Part shown: piece after piece, positions 35,176-43,749 of the stretch
Position numbering within the stretch: the stretch's first letter is position 1
Layout of the letters: each line of letters opens with the position of its first letter
NCBI RefSeq assembly: GCF_019308285.1
Contig: NZ_WWEM01000036.1
Span: 128,438 to 192,437, forward strand
Length of the DNA: 64,000 nt
Source of the DNA: Flavobacterium quisquiliarum
GTDB taxonomy: Bacteria; Bacteroidota; Bacteroidia; Flavobacteriales; Flavobacteriaceae
Direction of reading: 5' to 3'
Position numbers and translations under genes: made by a program
Notes under the pieces: model-generated
Databases searched by the model: none
Seen by the model: the letters and a program-made list of their open reading frames with translations, nothing else
Told to the model about the DNA's origin: nothing

Positions 35176-35202
35176 TGTAACCTCATTTTTAAAACCCTCG
35201 TC
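35176..35202 (+). promoter_or_regulatory. ECF-type promoter of the divergent membrane-protein gene
   Basis: TGTAACC (35176-35182), 15 nt, TCGTC (35198-35202), identical in both elements and in spacing to the sigma gene promoter. It predicts a start near 35209 and so favours the ATG at 35241. Confidence 0.65.
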
Positions 35203-35240
35203 ATATGAGGTATATCAATCAATTAAAAACATACAATATC

Positions 35241-35588
35241 ATGGACGACAAAATTTTAATTCCAATTAGCTTTTTCTTAATGATCTTCGGGATCGTTTAT
35301 TTGGTTTATTCCACAAGAAATAGAGAGCGTCTGGCTCTTATCGAAAAAGGTGTTGATGCAAGTATCTTTTTGCAAGGAAAAGGAAGTGGGGTTCCAGCTT
35401 GGAAAATCTTTGTAGTAAACCTAGCATTCTTATTAATAGGAAGCGGTGTTGGAATTTTTCTCGCGCTATTAATCACAACTTATACGTCTTTAAATGACGG
35501 AGCAGTTTATCCTTCAATTATCTTCATAATGGCAGGAATTGGACTTTTGACTGGATTTAAAACAGCAAAAGATTTAGATAAAGAATAA
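35241..35588 (+). CDS. Small inner-membrane protein (DUF6249-like)
   Basis: 115 residues from MDDKILIP; a 12-codon longer frame starts at 35205, upstream of the predicted transcription start. Three hydrophobic segments (about 5-20, 45-70, 83-103) surround a short basic loop with R-N-R-E-R-L-A-L-I-E-K-G. This pattern occurs in DUF6249 proteins beside sigma/anti-sigma genes. Function unknown; it probably responds to the same envelope signal as the ECF factor. Confidence 0.75.
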   Translation: MDDKILIPISFFLMIFGIVYLVYSTRNRERLALIEKGVDASIFLQGKGSGVPAWKIFVVNLAFLLIGSGVGIFLALLITTYTSLNDGAVYPSIIFIMAGIGLLTGFKTAKDLDKE

Positions 35589-35613
35589 CAAAGATTTTTT
35601 ATTTAGTAATTTA

Positions 35614-35655
35614 ATAACGTATCGAGAACTTAATTTCCGATACGTTATTTTTTTA
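35614..35655. terminator. Bidirectional terminator between the membrane-protein gene and rnhA
   Basis: AATAACGTATCG (35614-35625) pairs with CGATACGTTATT (35639-35650), flanked by T-runs in the downstream direction. It serves convergent genes. Confidence 0.85.
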
Positions 35656-36129
35656 TTCTTTAGAACCGATGGTTTCGTAATAAACATCGATAGAAAGTTT
35701 TGGTTGCATAGATGCCATAACAGCCAATTGATCGCATCGTTCGTTTTGTGGATGATTGTTATGGCCTTTTATCCATTTGAAATCTACTTGATGTTTTCGG
35801 TAGGCAACTAAAAAACGTTTCCATAAGTCTGGATTTTTTTTGTCTTTGTATCCTTTTTTTTCCCAGCCAAAAACCCATTTCTTTTCAACGGAATCAACCA
35901 CATATTTAGAATCCGAAACCACAAGCACTTTCATGTTTGGATTTTTCAATTTTTCTAAACCCACAATTACAGCAAGAAGCTCCATTCTGTTATTAGTTGT
36001 TAGGCGAAAGCCTTCGTAAAATTCTTTTTTATGAGGAGTGCCAACCAATTCCATTACCACGCCGTAACCGCCATTTCCAGGATTTCCTTTTGCCGCGCCA
36101 TCTGTATATATATGTACTTCGTGATTCAT
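35653..36129 (-). CDS. rnhA: Ribonuclease H (type I)
   Basis: 158 residues, normal for RNase HI. The acidic active site is present: Y-T-D-G-A-A-K-G-N-P-G near the N-terminus, M-E-L-L-A-V-I, V-S-D-S-K-Y-V and N-E-R-C-D-Q-L-A. It removes RNA from RNA-DNA hybrids. Downstream of purN on the same strand, 72 nt away across an 18-bp palindrome. Confidence 0.94.
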   Translation of the reverse strand: MNHEVHIYTDGAAKGNPGNGGYGVVMELVGTPHKKEFYEGFRLTTNNRMELLAVIVGLEKLKNPNMKVLVVSDSKYVVDSVEKKWVFGWEKKGYKDKKNPDLWKRFLVAYRKHQVDFKWIKGHNNHPQNERCDQLAVMASMQPKLSIDVYYETIGSKE

Positions 36130-36146
36130 TTAATTTTAGATTTCAG

Positions 36147-36164
36147 TCCCGATAGCTATCGGGA
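36147..36164. repeat. Dispersed palindrome TCCCGATAGCTATCGGGA, copy 2
   Basis: Identical to 4149-4166. It lies between purN and rnhA and may act as a hairpin in their shared transcript. Confidence 0.9.
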
Positions 36165-36201
36165 TGATTTTTGTAATTGTAATTGATTTTTGAATTTGAT
36201 T

Positions 36202-36765
36202 TTATTCTCCTAATAATCTATGAATGATTTCTGGAAAATGCTTTTGTTCCAATTCATGAATCTTTTCTGAAACGGTTTCAGGAGTGTCTTGGTCAGTTAG
36301 TGCAACGTTTGCTTGAAAAATAATACCGCCTTCATCGTAATGTTCATTTACATAATGAATAGAGATTCCGGTTTCTTTCTCTTTATTGTTTACAATAGCT
36401 CTATGAATGTGCATTCCGTACATTCCTTTACCTCCATATTTGGGTAAAAGTGCTGGATGTATGTTGATTATTTTATTCGGATAGTGTTCAATTATGTTTT
36501 CAGGAAACTTTAGTAAGAAACCGGCAAGAACGATCAAATCTGGGTCGATTTTTTGTATTTTTTGTAGTACATTTCGCTCCAATAGTTCGTTTTTTTCGAA
36601 GATTTCAACTGGAATTTGATGATTTTTTGCTCTGTCAATAACTTTTGCTGAAGCATTATTTGTAAAAACCGAAACGACCTTTGCAGTTTCAGTATTTGAA
36701 AAATATTTTATAATGTTTTCTGCGTTAGTTCCTGATCCTGAGGCAAAAACGATAATTTTTTTCAT
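36202..36765 (-). CDS. purN: Phosphoribosylglycinamide formyltransferase
   Basis: 187 residues, the usual length. It shows F-A-S-G-S-G-T-N-A-E-N-I (phosphate site), I-N-I-H-P-A-L-L-P-K-Y-G-G with the catalytic histidine, and the D-E-G-G-I-I-F-Q-A region. It transfers formyl from 10-formyl-THF in purine synthesis. Divergent from acpP, the common Bacteroidota neighbourhood. Confidence 0.95.
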   Translation of the reverse strand: MKKIIVFASGSGTNAENIIKYFSNTETAKVVSVFTNNASAKVIDRAKNHQIPVEIFEKNELLERNVLQKIQKIDPDLIVLAGFLLKFPENIIEHYPNKIINIHPALLPKYGGKGMYGMHIHRAIVNNKEKETGISIHYVNEHYDEGGIIFQANVALTDQDTPETVSEKIHELEQKHFPEIIHRLLGE

Positions 36766-36881
36766 GATTGAATTTATTTTAAGACTGCAAAAAACGGAAT
36801 AAAAAACGAAAATAAATAGCTTTCAAACGGCTTTCTTGAAATTAATTTTATAAATTAGTGTCACATTTATAAACTAAATAG

Positions 36882-36910
36882 TTGTTTTAAAATAAAGTTT
36901 TTTATTTTTG
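36882..36910 (+). promoter_or_regulatory. Promoter of acpP
   Basis: TTG (36882-36884), 18 nt, TATTTTTG (36903-36910), leaving a leader of about 24 nt. Confidence 0.7.
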
Positions 36911-36940
36911 CCAACAAATTAAATTCTAAAATTAAAGATT

Positions 36941-37177
36941 ATGTCAGACATTGCATCAAGAGTAAAAGCGATTATCGTAGACAAATTAGGTGTTGACGAA
37001 AACGAAGTTGTAACAGAAGCAAGCTTCACTAATGATTTAGGAGCTGACTCATTAGACACTGTTGAGCTTATTATGGAATTCGAAAAAGAATTTGATATTC
37101 AAATTCCAGACGATCAAGCAGAAAACATTGCTACTGTTGGTCAAGCTATTTCTTATATCGAGGAAGCAAAAAAATAA
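36941..37177 (+). CDS. acpP: Acyl carrier protein
   Basis: 78 residues, strongly acidic. The phosphopantetheine attachment serine is Ser37 in G-A-D-S-L-D-T-V-E-L. It carries growing acyl chains for fatty-acid synthesis. A stable hairpin separates it from fabF, which may let it be expressed well above fabF. Confidence 0.97.
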   Translation: MSDIASRVKAIIVDKLGVDENEVVTEASFTNDLGADSLDTVELIMEFEKEFDIQIPDDQAENIATVGQAISYIEEAKK

Positions 37178-37290
37178 TAATACCACACCCGATTTCTAAA
37201 AATCCCAATTTTTTGAAATTCCACATTCCAATTGGAATTTGATTTTTGAAATTTGAAATTTTTAAGAATCGGGTGTTATTATTTTTTTAA
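37173..37290 (+). terminator. Long terminator-like hairpin between acpP and fabF
   Basis: ACACCCGAT (37185-37193) pairs with ATCGGGTGT (37268-37276), flanked by further A/T pairing and ending in a T-run. An inner palindrome is at 37224-37237. It probably gives partial termination after acpP. Confidence 0.75.
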
Positions 37291-37415
37291 ATTTTAAAAT
37301 TAAGATTGATTCTCAATCAAAAAAGATATATTTTATTGTAATTCCCATGGCTCTTAAGTAACAATAAGTTAAGAAAGCGTGGGTTTTATTTGTTTAAAGT
37401 ACAAAACACATATTT

Positions 37416-38669
37416 ATGGCATTAAGGCGAGTTGTTGTAACAGGATTAGGTGCACTTACTCCTATCGGGAATAATATCCAAGAATATTGGAACGCACTTG
37501 TGAATGGGGTTAGCGGAGCGGCTCCTATAACATATTATGATACAGAAAAGCATAAAACGAAATTTGCCTGCGAAGTGAAAAACTTCAATATTGAAGATTA
37601 CATGGATCGCAAGGAATCTCGTCGATTAGATAAATTTGCACAATACGCTATTGCTGCCAGTGATGAAGCTATTAAAGATGCTGGAATTACAAATGATAAC
37701 GTAAACAAACAAAGAGTTGGTGTTATCTGGGGAGCAGGAATTGGAGGCTTAGAGACTTTCCAAGATGAAGTATTGTATTATGCTAAAGGAGATGGGACTC
37801 CAAAGTTTAATCCTTTCTTTATCCCTAAAATGATTGCCGATATTGCACCTGCACATATTTCTATGCGTAATGGATATATGGGACCAAATTATACTACGGT
37901 TTCTGCTTGTGCATCTTCTGCAAATGCATTGATCGATGCTTTCAATTACATTCGTTTAGGAATGTGCGATGTTATTGTTTCTGGAGGTTCTGAAGCAGCA
38001 GTTACAATTGCTGGTATGGGAGGTTTCAGCTCAATGCACGCTTTGTCTACAAGAAACGAAAGCCCAGAAACAGCTTCAAGACCTTTTGATGCAACTAGAG
38101 ATGGTTTCGTTTTAGGAGAAGGTGCAGGAGCTTTGGTTCTTGAAGATTATGAACATGCTAAAGCCAGAGGTGCAAAAATCTATTGCGAAATTGGTGGTGG
38201 CGGAATGTCATCAGATGCTTATCACTTGACAGCACCACATCCAGAAGGAATTGGAGTTATTGCCGTAATGGAAAATACTTTAAGAGATGCTGGAATGACG
38301 CCTGATCAAGTAGATCACATTAATACTCATGGAACTTCTACTCCACTAGGAGATGTTGCTGAGTTAAAAGCGATCAGTAAAGTTTTTGGAGATCATGCTA
38401 AAAATATCAACATCAATTCAACAAAATCAATGACAGGACATTTACTTGGTGCTGCCGGAGCTATCGAAGCTATTGCTTCTATCTTGGCGATGCAGAACGG
38501 AATTGTTCCTCCAACGATTAACCATACAGTTGTTGACGAAAACATTGATCCATCTTTAAACCTTACTTTAAACAAGCCTCAAAAAAGAGAGGTAAATGTT
38601 GCTATGAGTAATACATTTGGTTTTGGCGGACATAATGCTTGCGTATTGTTTAAAAAATTAGTTGACTAA
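37416..38669 (+). CDS. fabF: Beta-ketoacyl-ACP synthase II
   Basis: 417 residues. The Cys-His-His catalytic triad is visible: Cys165 in V-S-A-C-A-S-S, then H-G-T-S-T-P-L-G-D and S-M-T-G-H-L-L-G-A-A-G. It elongates acyl-ACP with malonyl-ACP. It precedes rnc by 9 nt, so they are co-transcribed. Confidence 0.97.
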   Translation: MALRRVVVTGLGALTPIGNNIQEYWNALVNGVSGAAPITYYDTEKHKTKFACEVKNFNIEDYMDRKESRRLDKFAQYAIAASDEAIKDAGITNDNVNKQRVGVIWGAGIGGLETFQDEVLYYAKGDGTPKFNPFFIPKMIADIAPAHISMRNGYMGPNYTTVSACASSANALIDAFNYIRLGMCDVIVSGGSEAAVTIAGMGGFSSMHALSTRNESPETASRPFDATRDGFVLGEGAGALVLEDYEHAKARGAKIYCEIGGGGMSSDAYHLTAPHPEGIGVIAVMENTLRDAGMTPDQVDHINTHGTSTPLGDVAELKAISKVFGDHAKNININSTKSMTGHLLGAAGAIEAIASILAMQNGIVPPTINHTVVDENIDPSLNLTLNKPQKREVNVAMSNTFGFGGHNACVLFKKLVD

Positions 38670-38678
38670 TTTCTGTAT

Positions 38679-39419
38679 ATGAATATTATCAAAAAAATAT
38701 TTTCTAAATCCCGTTCTCTAGAAGACGGGATTTTTTTTGACACTATTCAGAAAATTCTTGGTTTTCCGCCATCAAATGTTGATTTTTATAGGAGAGCTTT
38801 CACGCATCGCTCTTCCAATAAACTTGATTCTAATGGGCATCCTATTAATTATGAGCGATTAGAATTTTTAGGAGATGCTATGTTAAGTGCTGTTATTGCT
38901 GCACATCTATTTAACAAAGCACCAAATGGCGATGAAGGTTATTTAACCAAAATGCGTTCAAAAATTGTGAGTCGTGAACATTTGAACGAATTAGGTAAAG
39001 ATTTAAATCTAGTGCAGTTTGTAGAGAGTAAAGTGCCGATTCAGCATTTTGGAGAAAATATTCATGGGAATATTTTTGAGTCTCTAATAGGTGCAATTTA
39101 TTTGGATAAAGGCTATTCTTTTTGTGAACGATTTATTCAAAAAAGAGTAGTTACTCCTTATGTCGATATTGCTCGACTAGAAGGAAAAGTGATAAGTTAT
39201 AAAAGTCTTGTTATCGAATGGTGTCAGAAGGAAAAAAGAGTTTTTAATTATGACATTTTTGAAGATAATGGCATAGACGGACAGCGTTTATTTGGTGTAA
39301 AATTGAGTATTGATGATAAAGTTGTTGCAAGAGCGCGAGCAACTTCAAAAAAGAAAGCAGAAGAAAAAGCATCACAGAGAGCTTATTTTGCATTTCAAGA
39401 AAAAATTGACAAGAAATAG
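38679..39419 (+). CDS. rnc: Ribonuclease III
   Basis: 246 residues. The catalytic signature E-R-L-E-F-L-G-D-A-M-L lies near residue 68, a second acidic cluster (E-S-L-I-G-A) in the nuclease domain, and a C-terminal dsRNA-binding domain ends K-K-A-E-E-K-A-S-Q-R-A. It processes rRNA and double-stranded RNA. The acpP-fabF-rnc order is conserved in this phylum. Confidence 0.96.
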   Translation: MNIIKKIFSKSRSLEDGIFFDTIQKILGFPPSNVDFYRRAFTHRSSNKLDSNGHPINYERLEFLGDAMLSAVIAAHLFNKAPNGDEGYLTKMRSKIVSREHLNELGKDLNLVQFVESKVPIQHFGENIHGNIFESLIGAIYLDKGYSFCERFIQKRVVTPYVDIARLEGKVISYKSLVIEWCQKEKRVFNYDIFEDNGIDGQRLFGVKLSIDDKVVARARATSKKKAEEKASQRAYFAFQEKIDKK

Positions 39420-39544
39420 CTGCAAAAATGTTGTAAGTATCACAATGCTATAACGTTTTCGTTTATAATTTAACAAAACAACCATGTCATAACTGTTGAA
39501 GCTCCGTTTAGAAATAGTATATTTACAACTTGATTTTTCAAGAC

Positions 39545-40033
39545 ATGGCTATTCATAAATTGGATTTAGACGAATTTGACGAAATTGATTATTATTTAAT
39601 GGCAATTCATACTTCATTAGAAGATTATAGATTAGCCTATTTTATCAATAAAATCCTTCCGATAAACTTAAGTAAGAGCAAAAACGAGATCCATGCTCAA
39701 ACTAAGGAAGGAGAAGCAAATTTTTCGAGATTCTATTATTATGATGAAGAAAAAGCTGTTTCCTGGAATTTAATTCAGAATAAAAACGAAATCATTTCTG
39801 TGAGTACAAATGATTTTCAGAATTTGTTTTCTAATGAAACAAGTGAGGTTTCGACAACAATTCATTTACTTCCTGAATTTAAAAAAGTCGATTTTTTCCT
39901 GAAAATAGACAATAGCGAAGAGGCGCTTAATTTTTCAGAAATTCAACAAAAATTAAAAACAATCGAAAGTATTGCAGCAATTTATGCTGTCGATACGGAC
40001 AATATAAAATCAAAAAACAATCTAATTTTTTAA
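39545..40033 (+). CDS. IPExxxVDY family protein
   Basis: 162 residues from MAIHKLDLDEF (an ATG five codons upstream is also in frame). The naming motif appears as L-P-E-F-K-K-V-D-F. The family occurs in Bacteroidota directly before pyruvate kinase, as here (5 nt before pyk). Function unknown; it is probably co-expressed with pyk. Confidence 0.8.
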   Translation: MAIHKLDLDEFDEIDYYLMAIHTSLEDYRLAYFINKILPINLSKSKNEIHAQTKEGEANFSRFYYYDEEKAVSWNLIQNKNEIISVSTNDFQNLFSNETSEVSTTIHLLPEFKKVDFFLKIDNSEEALNFSEIQQKLKTIESIAAIYAVDTDNIKSKNNLIF

Positions 40034-40038
40034 AAAAA

Positions 40039-41472
40039 ATGCTAACAAACAAGAAAACCAAAATTGTTGCTACACTTGGCCCCGCTTGTAGTACAAGAGA
40101 GATCATTAAAGACATGATCGAAGCAGGTGTTAATGTGTTTAGAATCAATTTTTCGCATGCAGATTACGAAGGAGTAAAAGAAAAAATTAATATTATTAGA
40201 AGCCTTAACGAAGAGTTTGGTTACACAACTGCAATCCTTGGAGATTTGCAAGGACCAAAACTTAGAGTTGGTGTAATGGAAGAAGGTACTGTGGTAAACG
40301 ATGGTGATGAAATCACTTTTACAACTGCCGAAGATATTGTCGGAAATGCAAAAAAAGCATTTATGAAATACCAAAATTTTCCAAATGATGTAAATGTTGG
40401 AGAGCGTATTTTGCTTGACGATGGTAAACTTATTTTTGAAATTGTTTCAACTGACAAAAAAACAGAAGTTGTTGCTAAAGTTATTCAAGGTGGAGAATTA
40501 AAATCTAAAAAAGGCGTTAATCTTCCAAACACAAAAATTTCTTTACCAGCTTTAACTGAAAAAGATATTGCAGATGCGATTTTCGCAATCGAACAAAAAG
40601 TAGACTGGATCGCACTTTCATTCGTGAAAACGCCACGCGATTTACAAGATTTACAAGAATTAATCGCTAAACATTCTGAAGTAAAAATTCCAATCGTTGC
40701 TAAAATTGAAATGCCAGAAGCTCTTGAGAACATGGATAAAATTGTAGCTTACTGCGATGGTTTAATGGTTGCTCGTGGAGATCTTGGTGTTGAGCTTCCT
40801 GCTCACGAAGTTCCATTGGTTCAAAAAGACTTAATCAGAAGAGCAAAAACGGCAAGAATTCCTGTTATCGTTGCGACTCAAATGATGGAAACAATGATTA
40901 CAAGTTTAACTCCAACAAGAGCAGAAGTAAATGACGTTGCTAACTCAGTAATGGACGGTGCAGATGCTGTAATGTTGTCTGGAGAAACTGCTACAGGAAA
41001 CTACCCAGTTCAAGTAATCCAAAGAATGGCTCAAATTTGTGAGGCTGTTGAGAATTCACCGTTAATCCAGGTTCCTCAAAATACACCACAAATTAAAACG
41101 AACCGTTTTGTTACTAAAACTGTTTGCCACCAAGCGGCTTTATTGGCTAACGAAATCGAAGCTAAAGCAATTTGTACTTTAACAAACAGCGGTTATACAG
41201 CTTTCCAAGTTTCAGCTTGGAGGCCTTCAACAGCTCACATTTTAGTGTTTACTTCAAACAGAAGAATCTTAACACAATTGAATTTATTATGGGGAGTTAA
41301 ATCTTTCTACTATGATAATGACGAAAGTACTGATGATACTGTAACAGACGTAAATCAAATTGCAGTTGAAAAAGGATATGCTCAAAAAGGAGATTATTTA
41401 ATCAACCTTGCTGCAATGCCAATCAAAGAAAAAGGAATGGTTAATACGATGAGAGTATCTCAAATCGACTAA
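40039..41472 (+). CDS. pyk: Pyruvate kinase
   Basis: 477 residues. It has the A-T-L-G-P-A-C start, the active-site region A-K-I-E-M-P-E-A-L-E-N-M, and M-V-A-R-G-D-L-G-V-E-L-P for Mg/substrate binding, then a C-terminal regulatory domain. It converts PEP to pyruvate and makes ATP. The gene ends in a terminator at 41499. Confidence 0.97.
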   Translation: MLTNKKTKIVATLGPACSTREIIKDMIEAGVNVFRINFSHADYEGVKEKINIIRSLNEEFGYTTAILGDLQGPKLRVGVMEEGTVVNDGDEITFTTAEDIVGNAKKAFMKYQNFPNDVNVGERILLDDGKLIFEIVSTDKKTEVVAKVIQGGELKSKKGVNLPNTKISLPALTEKDIADAIFAIEQKVDWIALSFVKTPRDLQDLQELIAKHSEVKIPIVAKIEMPEALENMDKIVAYCDGLMVARGDLGVELPAHEVPLVQKDLIRRAKTARIPVIVATQMMETMITSLTPTRAEVNDVANSVMDGADAVMLSGETATGNYPVQVIQRMAQICEAVENSPLIQVPQNTPQIKTNRFVTKTVCHQAALLANEIEAKAICTLTNSGYTAFQVSAWRPSTAHILVFTSNRRILTQLNLLWGVKSFYYDNDESTDDTVTDVNQIAVEKGYAQKGDYLINLAAMPIKEKGMVNTMRVSQID

Positions 41473-41498
41473 TAATTTCTCTACAATATTTTTAAAAG

Positions 41499-41525
41499 CC
41501 GCTTAGTTCATAAGCGGTTTTTTTT
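41499..41525 (+). terminator. Terminator of pyk
   Basis: CCGCTTA (41499-41505) pairs with TAAGCGG (41511-41517), followed by eight T residues. Confidence 0.9.
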
Positions 41526-41694
41526 GTTTTTACTTCTTTTTTATTGATACTCTCAAGGTCAGATGATGGCAAATTTCGTTTCATTTGATCAATTTTATAG
41601 AAACTTTTATTCCTATTTCTCTTCTATCCCATGTAAAAAAGACTTCCTCTAATTAACTTAAAAAATATAAATGGTTAATTAAGTGATGTTTTAT

Positions 41695-41722
41695 AATGTT
41701 TCATTTTATAAAATGAAACATT
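41695..41722. promoter_or_regulatory. 28-bp perfect palindrome, site 1
   Basis: The half-site is AATGTTTCATTTTA, followed by its exact reverse complement. Its centre lies about 118 bp before the predicted transcription start. Confidence 0.75.
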
Positions 41723-41744
41723 TTGGTGCAAATTCTTCATTTTT

Positions 41745-41772
41745 CTTGTTTCATTTTATAAAATGAAACAAG
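41745..41772. promoter_or_regulatory. 28-bp perfect palindrome, site 2
   Basis: The half-site is CTTGTTTCATTTTA, followed by its exact reverse complement. The central 24 bp are identical to those of site 1 and the centres are exactly 50 bp apart. It ends 20 bp before the -33 element, a typical activator position. Confidence 0.75.
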
Positions 41773-41792
41773 CTGACGCCAAATAATTACAA

Positions 41793-41820
41793 TTGTTCGC
41801 TCATTTATTAGTTAATTTTG
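41793..41820 (+). promoter_or_regulatory. Promoter of the sulfatase cluster
   Basis: TTG (41793-41795), 17 nt, TAATTTTG (41813-41820). Confidence 0.65.
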
Positions 41821-42003
41821 AGAAGCTTAAAAAAAAGTTAAAAAACTATGTTTCAGATTTTTAAGTAAAAACAAATTTGAAACACCTTCAAAATACAGCC
41901 TACTCTTTATTAAAAGCCTTTTTAAAATTACATTTTCCCATTTCTTTTTTTGGATTTACAACCTCATATACATAACAAGAATCATTAACGAATTTTTATT
42001 ATC

Positions 42004-43683
42004 ATGAAACAAATCAAACGAAAATGCGGATTTACATTTGCCATAAAGGTATTTACACTACTATTTTTTGCAGGAGTTTCTGTAACTGCACAGAGCAAAA
42101 AGCCAAATATTTTGGTGCTTTGGGGAGATGATATCGGAACAACTAATATAAGTGCTTACAGCGATGGACTTATGGGTTATACAACCCCAAACATTGATCG
42201 TTTAGCCAATGAAGGACTACGTTTCTTACATTACTACGGAGAACAGAGCTGTACAGCAGGACGTGCGGCTTTTTTAACAGGACAGCATGGACTTAGAACA
42301 GGATTAACAAAAGTAGGTTTCCCAGGAGCACCAATGGGGATGAGCCAGTTAGACCCTTCTATAGGAGGTATAATGAAAAGCTTAGGCTATACAACAGGAC
42401 AGTTTGGTAAAAATCACGTAGGCGACCGTAACGAAAGTTTACCAACTGTAAACGGTTTTGATGAATTCTTTGGCAACTTATATCATTTAAATGCAGAAGA
42501 AGAACCAGAATTACCAGATTATCCGAAAGATCCTGAATATTTGAAAAAATTTGGACCAAGAGGAGTTTTAAAATGTGTAGCAACAAATGTTGATGATGCA
42601 ACTACAGATCCTCGTTTTGGTAGAGTTGGAAAACAAAAAATTGAAGATACAGGAGCTCTTACTAAAAAAAGAATGGAAACAGTAGATGATGAAACTTCTG
42701 CAGCAGCAATTGATTTTATTAAAAGACAGCATGCAGCAGGAAAACCATTTTTCTGCTGGTTCAATGCTACTCGTATGCACTTACGTACACACGTTAGAGC
42801 AGAACACAGAGGAAGATATACTCATGGAGACAGCGAATACATCGATGGTATGATCGAACATGACGAAACTATTGGAAGTATTCTAAAGGCATTAGATGAT
42901 TTGGGGATTGCAGACAATACTATTGTAGTGTATTCTACAGATAATGGTCCTCACATGAACACATGGCCTGACGGTGCAATGACACCATTTCGTTCTGAGA
43001 AAAATACCAACTGGGAAGGAGCTTTCCGTGTACCATGTATCGTTCGTTGGCCAGGGCATATTAAACCAGGAGTAACGACTGAATTGATGAGCCATAATGA
43101 TTGGATTCCAACTTTTGCTTCTATTGCAGGAGAGCCAGATATTATTAATAAACTTTTAAAAGGTTACAATGCGAACGGAAAAACATATAAAGTTCATTTA
43201 GATGGTTTTGATCAAAGTAAATTTTTAGAAGGTAAAACACAAAAAAGCGCTAGAGATAAATTCTTTTATACAGATGATGATGGACTTTTAGTTGGTTTAA
43301 GAGAAGGAGATTATAAATATGTTTTCGCAGAACAGCGTTTAGGAGGAACAATGGGAGTTTGGGCAGAACCATTTACAAAACTGCGTTTACAGAAAATATT
43401 CAATTTATACCAGGATCCATTTGAAAGAGCTGATATTACTTCAAACACTTTCTGGGATTGGCAGATGAATCATGTACAGCTAATGTATGGTGCCATTCAA
43501 GATGTAGTCGTATTTGCGGAAACATTTAAGGATTATCCTCCAAGATCAATTCCTCCAAGTTTCTCTGCTTATACTATAATGGAAGAAGCGATGAAAGATA
43601 TCAAAGCTCAAAAATATATTGAGAAAAATGTACTTCCTAAATTAAAAGAGGACGAAGAGACAGCTTCAAAAAAGAAAAAATAA
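42004..43683 (+). CDS. Secreted type I sulfatase (arylsulfatase family)
   Basis: 559 residues with a signal peptide ending V-T-A-Q. The formylglycine motif is C-T-A-G-R with Cys83, i.e. the cysteine-type C-x-A-x-R variant that needs a separate maturase; none is in the window. Metal residues are seen in W-G-D-D-I-G near 40 and S-T-D-N-G-P-H near 315. It releases sulfate from a sulfate ester in the periplasm. No polysaccharide hydrolase or SusCD pair is nearby, so the substrate may be a small sulfated molecule. First gene of the cluster. Confidence 0.92.
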   Translation: MKQIKRKCGFTFAIKVFTLLFFAGVSVTAQSKKPNILVLWGDDIGTTNISAYSDGLMGYTTPNIDRLANEGLRFLHYYGEQSCTAGRAAFLTGQHGLRTGLTKVGFPGAPMGMSQLDPSIGGIMKSLGYTTGQFGKNHVGDRNESLPTVNGFDEFFGNLYHLNAEEEPELPDYPKDPEYLKKFGPRGVLKCVATNVDDATTDPRFGRVGKQKIEDTGALTKKRMETVDDETSAAAIDFIKRQHAAGKPFFCWFNATRMHLRTHVRAEHRGRYTHGDSEYIDGMIEHDETIGSILKALDDLGIADNTIVVYSTDNGPHMNTWPDGAMTPFRSEKNTNWEGAFRVPCIVRWPGHIKPGVTTELMSHNDWIPTFASIAGEPDIINKLLKGYNANGKTYKVHLDGFDQSKFLEGKTQKSARDKFFYTDDDGLLVGLREGDYKYVFAEQRLGGTMGVWAEPFTKLRLQKIFNLYQDPFERADITSNTFWDWQMNHVQLMYGAIQDVVVFAETFKDYPPRSIPPSFSAYTIMEEAMKDIKAQKYIEKNVLPKLKEDEETASKKKK

Positions 43684-43693
43684 AAACATAAAA

Positions 43694-43729
43694 AATAGAG
43701 CTTGAATCTTCTATACTTCAAGCTCTATT
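43694..43729 (+). terminator. Hairpin after the sulfatase gene
   Basis: A 13-bp perfect stem (43694-43706 with 43717-43729) without a strong T-run; it may act as an mRNA stabiliser or attenuator inside the cluster. Confidence 0.6.
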
Positions 43730-43749
43730 AACTTCAAAAAATCAATATC

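Larger units (their letters stand above)
41526..42003. other. 478-bp control region upstream of the sulfatase cluster
   Basis: No gene is seen. It contains the two 28-bp palindromes, the predicted promoter and a leader of about 175 nt. Confidence 0.7.

Noticed and set aside
41695..41772. The 28-bp palindromes as terminators of pyk
   Set aside because: pyk already has a GC-containing terminator with a T-run at 41499-41525, and the palindromes are almost pure AT with no T-run.
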